Assembly (NCBI GenBank): GCA_003696625.1
Contig: RFGR01000115.1
Coordinates: forward strand, 1-40,115
Direction of reading: 5' to 3'
Origin: Planctomycetota bacterium
Lineage (GTDB): Bacteria > Planctomycetota > UBA1135
Length of the DNA stretch: 40,115 bases
In this document: piece by piece, positions 34,340 to 40,115 of the stretch
How positions within the stretch are numbered: the first letter of the stretch is position 1
Layout of the letters: the number at the start of each line of letters is the position of its first letter
Translations under genes and position numbers: made by a program
Notes under the pieces: model-generated
Told to the model about the DNA's origin: nothing
What the model saw: only the letters and a program-made list of their open reading frames with translations
The model's database searches: none

Positions 34340-35391
34340 TGTCGCGGCGCTTCGCCGACTTCCGGTCCGACACCGTCACCCGACCGACCCCGCGCATGCT
34401 CGCGGCGATGGCGGCGGCGGAGGTCGGCGACGCCGTCCTCGGCGACGATCCGACCGTCGACCGGCTCGAGCGCCGGATGGCCGAACTGTTCGGGCACGAG
34501 GCCGCCCTGTTCATGCCGTCCGGGACGATGTCCAACCAGTGCGCGGTGGCGGCCCACATCGAGCCAGGCGAGGAGGTCGTGGTCGAGGCGTCGGCCCACG
34601 TCTTCCAGTACGAGGGCGGCGGCTTGGCGCGGGTCGCCGGCGCCCACGTCCGGACCATCGCCGGCGAGGCCGGCACGATCCCGCTCGAGGAGCTGCGGGC
34701 GGCGGTCCGACCGCCCTCGGTGCACATGCCGCGGACGGCCCTGGTCTGCGTCGAGCAGACCCATCTGCAGAGCGGCGGCGCGATCCTGCCGCGGGCCTAC
34801 CTCGAGGAACTGCGGGCCCTCAGCCTCGAGCTTGGTCTGCCGGTGCACATGGACGGCGCCCGGATCTTCAACGCCGTCGCCGAGACCGGGATCGAGCCGG
34901 CGGTCTACGGCGCCGCCTGCGACTCGTTGTCGGTGTCGCTCTGCAAGGGCCTGAGCTGTCCGGTCGGCAGCGTCCTGATCGGCCGCGGCGCCTTCATCGA
35001 GCGGGCCAAACGGATCCGTAAGTGGCTCGGCGGCGGCATGCGCCAGGCCGGCTACCTGGCCGCCTGCGCCCTGGTCGCGCTCGACGAGGTCCTGCCGTTG
35101 CTGAGCGAGGACAACGCCCGCTGCCGCCGGCTCGGCGGCGCCGTCCTGGCCATTCCCGGCCTGCAGATCGCCCAGCCGAACATCGACACCAACATCCTCT
35201 TCCTGGAGGTGACCGAGCCGGACCTCGACGCGCCGATGGTCGAGGCGGCCTTGCGCGACCGCGGGGTCCTGGCCCTGGCCGTCGGTCCCCGCATCCTCCG
35301 CTTCGTCACCCACCGCCTGGTGGACGACGCCGACGTCGATCGGGCCGTCCAGGCCCTGAGCGAGATCTTCGGCGCCTCCGCCGCCGCCTGA
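34339..35391 (+). CDS. ltaE: Low-specificity threonine aldolase
   Basis: Pyridoxal-phosphate enzyme that splits threonine or allo-threonine to glycine and acetaldehyde. The 350 residues start FRSDTVTRPTP, with GDAVLGDDPTVDRLE, FMPSGTMSNQ, VEQTHLQSGGAILP, HMDGARIFNA, and the cofactor lysine in SVSLCKGLSCPVGSVL, then RKWLGGGMRQAGYLA. All match the family. It overlaps the aminotransferase gene by one base and has no Shine-Dalgarno of its own. Confidence 0.95.
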   Translation: MSRRFADFRSDTVTRPTPRMLAAMAAAEVGDAVLGDDPTVDRLERRMAELFGHEAALFMPSGTMSNQCAVAAHIEPGEEVVVEASAHVFQYEGGGLARVAGAHVRTIAGEAGTIPLEELRAAVRPPSVHMPRTALVCVEQTHLQSGGAILPRAYLEELRALSLELGLPVHMDGARIFNAVAETGIEPAVYGAACDSLSVSLCKGLSCPVGSVLIGRGAFIERAKRIRKWLGGGMRQAGYLAACALVALDEVLPLLSEDNARCRRLGGAVLAIPGLQIAQPNIDTNILFLEVTEPDLDAPMVEAALRDRGVLALAVGPRILRFVTHRLVDDADVDRAVQALSEIFGASAAA

Positions 35392-35410
35392 CCCTCCCCC
35401 CGACCCCCTC

Positions 35411-36766
35411 ATGTCCGTCTTCAAGGCCTACGACATCCGCGGCACCTGGCCGGACCAGATCGACAGCGATCTGGCCCGGCGGATCGGCCGCGCCTACGCC
35501 ACCTTCCTCGGCCGCGGTCCGATCGTGGTCGGCCGCGACATGCGCGCCTCGGCCCCCGAGATCCAGGGCGCCTTCATCGACGGCGTCCGCGACCGCGGTC
35601 TGGACGTGATCGACGCCGGCCTCTGCTCGACGCCCGAACTCTACTTCGCGATCGGCCACCTCGGCGCCGCCGGCGGCGTCAACGTCACCGCCAGCCACAA
35701 CCCGGCCGAGTACATCGGCTTCAAGCTCTGCCGCGAGGAGGCCCGGCCGATCAGCGCCGACGACGGCATCCGCGACATCGAGGCCCTGGCCACCGCCGCC
35801 GAGCCGCCGGCGGCCCAGGCCGAACGCGGCGGCCTCGAACAGGTCGACGTCCTGGCCTCCTATCACGACCACGTCCTGCGTTGGGCCGACCTGTCCCGAC
35901 CGGTCCGGCTGGCGAGCGACGCCGCCAACGGCATGGCCGCCCACACCTTTCCCGGGCTGCTGGCCCGGCTGCCGCGGATCGAGCACCACGGGCTCTACTA
36001 CGAGCTGGACGGCTCCTTTCCGAACCACGAGGCCAACCCGCTCAAGAAGGCCAACCTCAAGGACCTGATCGCCCTGGTCGGGGAAACCGGGGCCGAGGTC
36101 GGCGCCGCCTTCGACGGCGACGCCGACCGCTGTTGTTTCGTCGACGATCGGGGCCGGGCGGTCGGCAACGACATCGTCACTGCCCTGGTCGCGCGCGACG
36201 TTCTCGCCGGCGAGCCCGGCGCCGCCATCGTTTATGACCTGCGCTCGTCCTGGATCCTGCCCGAGACGATCCTCGCCGCCGGCGGCCGGCCGGTCCGCGA
36301 GCGGGTCGGGCACAGCTTCCTGAAGGCGCGGATGCGCGAGTACGGGGCGCCCTTCGGCGGCGAGCTGAGCGGCCACTACTACTTCCGGGACAACTGGTTC
36401 GCCGACAACTCCGAGATCATCCTGCTCTCGGTGCTGAAGCTGGTCACCGCCGCCGACCGCCCGTTCAGCGCCCTGCTCGACGAGCTGATGCCCTACCACT
36501 CGACCGGCGAGGTCAACTTCCGGGTCGAGGACAAGCAGGCGGCGATCGACCGCCTGCGGGCCCACTTCGCCGACGGCCGCCAGGACGACCTGGACGGGAT
36601 CACGATCGCCTTCGGCGAGCCGGGCAGCAGCGGCTGGTGGTGGGTCAACCTGCGTCCCTCGAACACCGAGCCGCTGCTGCGGATGAACCTGGAGTCGGAC
36701 CGGCGCGAGATCATGGAGCAGCGGGCGGCCGAGGTGATCGAGGTCCTCGGGGTCGAGCCGGAGTAG
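35411..36766 (+). CDS. manB: Phosphomannomutase/phosphoglucomutase
   Basis: Alpha-D-phosphohexomutase that moves phosphate between C6 and C1 of mannose or glucose, supplying sugar nucleotides for the envelope. The 451 residues have the four family sites: start FKAYDIRGT, active serine in VTASHNPAEY, metal loop DGDADR, sugar loop GGELSGHYYF and phosphate loop RPSNTEPLLRMN. Which sugar is preferred cannot be read from the sequence. The gap to ltaE is 19 bases and to the next gene 11 bases. No Shine-Dalgarno is visible, only pyrimidine-rich sequence. Confidence 0.95.
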   Translation: MSVFKAYDIRGTWPDQIDSDLARRIGRAYATFLGRGPIVVGRDMRASAPEIQGAFIDGVRDRGLDVIDAGLCSTPELYFAIGHLGAAGGVNVTASHNPAEYIGFKLCREEARPISADDGIRDIEALATAAEPPAAQAERGGLEQVDVLASYHDHVLRWADLSRPVRLASDAANGMAAHTFPGLLARLPRIEHHGLYYELDGSFPNHEANPLKKANLKDLIALVGETGAEVGAAFDGDADRCCFVDDRGRAVGNDIVTALVARDVLAGEPGAAIVYDLRSSWILPETILAAGGRPVRERVGHSFLKARMREYGAPFGGELSGHYYFRDNWFADNSEIILLSVLKLVTAADRPFSALLDELMPYHSTGEVNFRVEDKQAAIDRLRAHFADGRQDDLDGITIAFGEPGSSGWWWVNLRPSNTEPLLRMNLESDRREIMEQRAAEVIEVLGVEPE

Positions 36767-36777
36767 GGCCTCGGGCC

Positions 36778-37716
36778 ATGGACGCCGCCGCCACCCCGCC
36801 CGCCGCCGGCCGCACGATCCGGATCCTCGGCGTGCCGATGGACCTCGGCGCCAGCCACCGCGGCACCGACATGGGGCCGAGCGCGCTGCGCATCGCCGGC
36901 GTCGCCGACGGCCTGCGCCGGCTCGGCTACCGGATCGAGCGCGAGCAGGACCTGGTCGTGCCGGCGATGGAGACCCGCGCCCCGGCCGATCCGGCCCTGC
37001 GCTTCCAGCCCGAGATCCTGGCCGTCTGCACCGCCCTGGCCGAGGCGGTCGGCGCCGCCCTCGACGACGGCGCCTTGCCGTTGATCTACGGCGGCGACCA
37101 CTCGATCGCCATGGGCAGCGTCGCCGGCGTCGCCGGCCACCTGCGTCGGCGCGGCGAGCGGCTCGGCCTGATCTGGTTCGACGCCCACGGCGACATGAAC
37201 GTGCCGGCGACCTCCCCGTCCGGGAACGTCCACGGCATGCCGCTGGCCCACCTGCTCGGCTTCGGCGATCCCGCCCTGGCCGGGATCGGCGGCTTCGCGC
37301 CCAAGGTGCGGCCGGAGGACGTCGTCCTGATCGGCCTGCGCGACCTCGACGCCGGCGAGCGGCGGGTGATCCGCGACTCCGGAGTCGGCGCCTACACGAT
37401 GCGGGAGATCGACGAGCGCGGCATCGGCGCCGTGGTCCGCGAGGCGATCGAGCGGGTCAGCGCCGGGACCGCCGGCTTCCACCTCAGCTTCGACGTCGAC
37501 GGCCTCGACCCGGAGATCGCGCCGGGCGTCGGCACGCCGGTGCCGGGGGGCCTCGGCTACCGCGAGGCCCACCTGTTCATGGAGTGCGTGGCCGACTCGG
37601 GCCGGATGCTGTCCTGCGAGGTGGTGGAGCTGAACCCGATCCTCGACGACCGCAATCGCAGCGCCGAGCTGGTCCGCCACCTGCTGCTCAGCGCCTTCGG
37701 TCTGGCGATCCTCTAG
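36778..37716 (+). CDS. rocF: Arginase
   Basis: Hydrolyses arginine to ornithine and urea with two manganese ions. The 312 residues show IRILGVPMDLGASHRGTDMGP, the metal motifs GGDHSIAMG, WFDAHGDMN and SFDVDGLDPEIAPGVGTPVPGG, and CEVVELNP near the C-terminus, in the usual ureohydrolase order. The MGPSALR start region favours true arginase over agmatinase. The ATG at 36778 is where homology begins. It overlaps the convergent TrkA gene by 4 bases. Confidence 0.94.
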   Translation: MDAAATPPAAGRTIRILGVPMDLGASHRGTDMGPSALRIAGVADGLRRLGYRIEREQDLVVPAMETRAPADPALRFQPEILAVCTALAEAVGAALDDGALPLIYGGDHSIAMGSVAGVAGHLRRRGERLGLIWFDAHGDMNVPATSPSGNVHGMPLAHLLGFGDPALAGIGGFAPKVRPEDVVLIGLRDLDAGERRVIRDSGVGAYTMREIDERGIGAVVREAIERVSAGTAGFHLSFDVDGLDPEIAPGVGTPVPGGLGYREAHLFMECVADSGRMLSCEVVELNPILDDRNRSAELVRHLLLSAFGLAIL

Positions 37717-38735
37717 TCGGCCCGGCCGAGGTGGCGCCGGAAGGCATCGATGTCGGCCGGTGAGCCGAGGACGAGCAGGGCGTCGCCGGGGGCGAGGGGA
37801 GCGTCGGCGCGGGGATTGAAGGTCCGGCTGCCGTCGGCCCGGTGGACCGCGACCGCGATCAGGGAGAAGCGGCTGCCGAGGCGGAGGGCGGCCAGCGAAC
37901 GCTGGTCGGCCGGCAGGCCGGTCGGCAGCCGGACCTCGTCGATCAGCACCTCGTCGCCGCCGCCGCCGAGGGCGAGGTCGGCCAGATCGACCGCGCTCGG
38001 GCGGAGGAAGGCCTGGGCCAGGCGGAGGCCGCCGAGCTGGTAGGGCGGCACGACGCGATCGGCGCCGGCCCGCAGGAGCTGTCGCTCGCTGCGCGGATCC
38101 TCGGCCCGGGCCACGATCCGGCAGCCGGGATTGCGCTGGCGGGCGGTGAGGGTGATGAAGACGTTGTCGGCGTCGGTACCGACGGTGGCGATCACGCCCG
38201 AGGCCCGGTCGAGCCCGGCGCGGACCAGGACCGCCTCGTCGGTGGCGTCGCCGTGCAGGCAGGGGACCTGTTCGGCCTGGAGTTCGGCGATGACCTCCTC
38301 CCGCCCGTCGACGACCACGTAGGGCCGCCGGGCGGTCTCCAGGGCCTCGCGGACGACCTGACCGAGGCGGCCGAAGCCGCACAGGATGACGTGGTCGCTC
38401 ATGGCGTCGATCGACTTCTGCATGCGTTTCCGCTCTTGTCGCGGCAGGTTGGCGAGGATGGCGCGGCCGAGAACGCCGCCGGCGAAGAAGTAGGTGCCGA
38501 CTCCGGCCAGGATCACGAGCAGGGTGAAGGCCCGGCCGAGCCGGCCGAGATCGCCGACCTCGTGGTAGCCGACCGTGCTGACCGTGATCACGGTCATGTA
38601 GAGGGCGTCGAAGAGGTCCATGCCCTCGATCAGCACGTAGCCGGCGGTGCTGACCGCCAGGACCGCGGCGACCCAGAGGCCGAGCAGCCGCAGATCGCGG
38701 GCGGCGTAGGGGCGTTGGCTCCGGGAGCGGCTCAA
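37713..38735 (-). CDS. Potassium-channel-like protein with TrkA (RCK) domain
   Basis: This 340-residue protein has two membrane helices around a pore loop and a cytoplasmic regulator. The filter region reads TVSTVGYHEVGDLG, where the classic TVGYG has His at the last place; similar TVGYxE forms occur in bacterial relatives. An RCK/TrkA-N domain follows (VILCGFGRLGQVV, CLHGDATDEAVLVRAGL, ATVGTDADNVFITLTAR), then a TrkA-C domain. The start is a TTG at 38735; a clear -10 (TAGAAT) ends 9 bases upstream, which supports that start and a near-leaderless mRNA. It is divergent from mcsB. Confidence 0.9.
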   Translation of the reverse strand: MSRSRSQRPYAARDLRLLGLWVAAVLAVSTAGYVLIEGMDLFDALYMTVITVSTVGYHEVGDLGRLGRAFTLLVILAGVGTYFFAGGVLGRAILANLPRQERKRMQKSIDAMSDHVILCGFGRLGQVVREALETARRPYVVVDGREEVIAELQAEQVPCLHGDATDEAVLVRAGLDRASGVIATVGTDADNVFITLTARQRNPGCRIVARAEDPRSERQLLRAGADRVVPPYQLGGLRLAQAFLRPSAVDLADLALGGGGDEVLIDEVRLPTGLPADQRSLAALRLGSRFSLIAVAVHRADGSRTFNPRADAPLAPGDALLVLGSPADIDAFRRHLGRAD

Positions 38736-38744
38736 GCGGCCCCG

Positions 38745-38750
38745 ATTCTA
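38745..38750 (-). promoter_or_regulatory. -10 element for the potassium-channel gene
   Basis: The minus strand reads TAGAAT, 9 bases before the TTG at 38735. Only 13 bases separate it from the opposing mcsB -10 element. Confidence 0.5.
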
Positions 38751-38763
38751 GGCCGCGGGGTCC

Positions 38764-38769
38764 TACAAT
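38764..38769 (+). promoter_or_regulatory. -10 element for mcsB, leaderless spacing
   Basis: TACAAT ends 8 bases before the ATG at 38778 and differs from the TATAAT consensus by one base. The mRNA should start within a few bases of the start codon. Confidence 0.55.
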
Positions 38770-38777
38770 TCCCGGCG

Positions 38778-39851
38778 ATGGACCCCCGCCTCGTCGCCCT
38801 GGTCGACGACCTGCCGGCCTGGCTCCTGCCGGGCGGTCCGGAGGCGGACGTCGTCGTCGCCAGCCGGGTGCGGCTGGCCCGCAACCTGGCCGGCCGGCCC
38901 TTCCCCGCCCAACTCGACGGCCCGGCGGCGCGCGAGATCTGCCGGACGGCCCGGGAACGGCTGTGCGGCTCGATCCGTCCCGAATGCCTGGTCCTGGAGC
39001 CGAACGGGCTCGGCCAGCCGGACCAGGATCTCCTGGTCGAACGCAGCCTGGCCTCGCGCGACCTGCTTCAGGCTCCGCGCCCGACCCTGATCCTGTTCAA
39101 TCGTGAGGAGAGCCTCGGGCTGCTCGTCAACGAGGAGGACCACTTCCGGCTCCAGGCCTTCGCCGCCGGTTCCAACCTGGCCATGGCCCTGCGCTGCATC
39201 CGGCCGCTCGCGCTCGAACTCGGCCGCTGCTTCGAACTGGCCCGGAGTCCGCGCTTCGGCTGGCTGACCGCCTGCCCGACAAACACCGGGACCGGCCTGC
39301 GCGCCTCGCTGCTGCTCCACCTGCCGGCCCTGGCCCGAGCCCGGGTGCCGCTCCAGCGCATGCTGCAGACCGCGGCCAAGTCCTTTCTCGCCGTCCGCGG
39401 GGTCCACGGCGAGGGCAGTAGGGCGCTCGGGCACTTCTATCAGATCAGCAACCAGCGCACCCTCGGCTCCCAGATCAGCCAGCAGGTGCGCGCGGTGGAG
39501 GAGTTCGGCGAGGAGGTCGCCCGCTACGAACGAGAGGTCCGCCAGGCCCTGCTCCGGGACGAGGCCAGCCGCCGCTCCCTGATCGACGATCTCGAGGCCG
39601 CTCACCACCGGCTGGCGACCGCCGAGGGGATCGATACCGCCAGCGCTCTCGACGCCCTGAGCACCCTCCGCCTGGGGGTCCTCTGCGGGCTGGCCGAGGA
39701 ACTCGGTCTCGGCCTGGATCCGGACCGGCTGCTCGTGAACTCCTTCCAGATCCAGCCCGGCCATCTCCAGGCTAGGCTCCGCGCCGACCTCGCCCCCGAC
39801 CAGCGGGACGAGCACCGCGCCCGCCTCCTGCGCGACTCGCTCGGCCTTTGA
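38778..39851 (+). CDS. mcsB: Protein-arginine kinase McsB
   Basis: ATP:guanido phosphotransferase that phosphorylates arginine side chains on proteins, marking them for ClpCP in Firmicutes. The 357 residues show VVASRVRLARNLAGRPFP, LGLLVNEEDHFRLQAF, the active-site cysteine in ACPTNTGTGLRASLLLHLPAL, and the ISNQRTLG and LRLGVLCGLAEELG parts of the McsB-type C-terminal domain, so it is full-length. Neither its usual partner McsA (zinc-finger protein) nor clpC is in view. It has its own near-leaderless promoter, and a hairpin follows the stop. A longer in-frame reading upstream crosses the divergent gene and is rejected. Confidence 0.94.
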   Translation: MDPRLVALVDDLPAWLLPGGPEADVVVASRVRLARNLAGRPFPAQLDGPAAREICRTARERLCGSIRPECLVLEPNGLGQPDQDLLVERSLASRDLLQAPRPTLILFNREESLGLLVNEEDHFRLQAFAAGSNLAMALRCIRPLALELGRCFELARSPRFGWLTACPTNTGTGLRASLLLHLPALARARVPLQRMLQTAAKSFLAVRGVHGEGSRALGHFYQISNQRTLGSQISQQVRAVEEFGEEVARYEREVRQALLRDEASRRSLIDDLEAAHHRLATAEGIDTASALDALSTLRLGVLCGLAEELGLGLDPDRLLVNSFQIQPGHLQARLRADLAPDQRDEHRARLLRDSLGL

Positions 39852-39859
39852 GCTGCGAC

Positions 39860-39898
39860 GGCGCCGGCCGCGGAGGGCGGGACGCGGCCTTCGGCGCC
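39860..39898. terminator. 13-bp bulged GC hairpin after mcsB
   Basis: GGCGCC (39860-39865) and GGCCGCG (39866-39872) pair with GGCGCC (39893-39898) and CGCGGCC (39883-39889), with a TTC bulge at 39890-39892 and a 10-base loop. It begins 9 bases after the mcsB stop. There is no U-tract. Confidence 0.55.
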
Positions 39899-39922
39899 GG
39901 CCCCGGGGCGGCGGCACGGGTC

Positions 39923-40115
39923 TTGCTAAGAGAGGGCGAGGAGGCCGACCGGGCGGCCGAGGCGGCGGCCGTCGGCCGGGGCGCGGCGGCGGCCAGCTCC
40001 TTCGGCCGGCCGGAGTGCGAGCCGCGCCCGCGGGAGGCGCCGCCGCGGTGGCCCCCCGAGCGGCCGCCGCCGGCGGACCGAGGCGGTCGGGAGGCGCGGG
40101 ACCGCGGCGACGAGG
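39923..40115 (+). CDS. Possible N-terminal part of an unidentified gene, cut by the window end
   Basis: The frame is open to the end of the window from an earlier TTG (39848) or the TTG at 39923. Codons in this frame are G-heavy at the first position and nearly all G/C at the third, and the product is Glu/Asp/Ala/Arg/Pro-rich (REGEEADRAAEAAAVGRG, SSFGRPECEP). This looks more like coding than the other frames, but the composition is low-complexity and no family is recognised. A leftward gene ending at 39926 cannot be excluded. Confidence 0.25.
   Translation, partial: MLREGEEADRAAEAAAVGRGAAAASSFGRPECEPRPREAPPRWPPERPPPADRGGREARDRGDE

Noticed and set aside
37842-38777. Upstream extension of mcsB
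   Set aside because: It crosses the divergent TrkA gene and both promoters. McsB homology begins at the ATG at 38778.
39926-40115. Leftward gene ending with TAG at 39926
   Set aside because: The product is Arg/Pro-rich, as shadow frames here usually are. It is not excluded, but the plus frame looks more like coding.
1-40115. CRISPR arrays, tRNA or rRNA genes, insertion sequences, phage or integrase genes
   Set aside because: No regularly spaced repeats, no cloverleaf-like or rRNA sequence, and no transposase, integrase or phage protein motifs were recognised in either strand.

Overview
This window is very GC-rich (roughly three quarters G+C by eye, with third codon positions almost all G or C). 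It is densely packed with genes on both strands, and neighbouring genes often overlap by 1-30 bases. The gene set is that of a Gram-negative bacterium: a long YidC with a periplasmic domain, several lipoproteins with signal peptides, an outer-membrane barrel protein beside a zinc importer, and a membrane-anchored multiheme cytochrome. A bacterial protein-arginine kinase (McsB), the high GC and secreted alpha-toroid and HEAT-like proteins would fit a Planctomycetota-like or similar little-cultured lineage. That placement is inference, since no rRNA or tRNA gene is visible. No insertion sequence, phage gene, CRISPR array or integrase was seen, so this looks like ordinary chromosome.

Layout. 1-4 kb: a damaged nickel-insertion gene (larC) overlapping gluQ, then a leftward pair encoding a coiled-coil lipoprotein and a secreted toroid protein, then a tiny lipoprotein. 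4-6 kb: hisS-nadD. 6-7 kb: a leftward secreted parvulin-type prolyl isomerase. 7-17 kb: a long rightward run of metallophosphoesterase, yidC, mnmE, nrdR, a two-ATP-cone protein resembling a dead ribonucleotide reductase, and smc. 17-23 kb: an M28 peptidase (leftward), PAP2 phosphatase, OPT transporter and glycosyltransferase (rightward), then moaA and a metallo-beta-lactamase protein (leftward). 23-27.5 kb: a zinc-uptake island with a small Cys-x-x-Cys membrane protein, a barrel protein with a His/Asp-rich loop, and znuA-znuC-znuB. 27.5-33 kb: a leftward five-gene operon with 1-4 base overlaps, encoding an iron(III)-type binding lipoprotein, a double-length permease, an ATPase, a pentaheme cytochrome and a HEAT-like lipoprotein. 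33-38 kb: aminotransferase, threonine aldolase, phosphomannomutase and arginase (rightward). 38-40 kb: a potassium-channel/TrkA protein (leftward) and mcsB (rightward), then an unassigned tail.

The regulatory layout repeats. Short A/T-containing hexamers of the type TAnnnT stand out from the GC background just 6-12 bases before the start codon of the first gene in many transcription units, and Shine-Dalgarno sequences are often missing. This suggests that leaderless or nearly leaderless mRNAs are common. Inside operons, starts are set by ATGA, GTGA and TTGA overlaps. Gene ends carry strong GC hairpins without U-tracts.

The points most worth following are the nrdR-linked RNR-like protein without catalytic residues, the pentaheme cytochrome built into an iron importer operon, the self-contained zinc island with its nested inverted repeat, and the leaderless promoter pattern.
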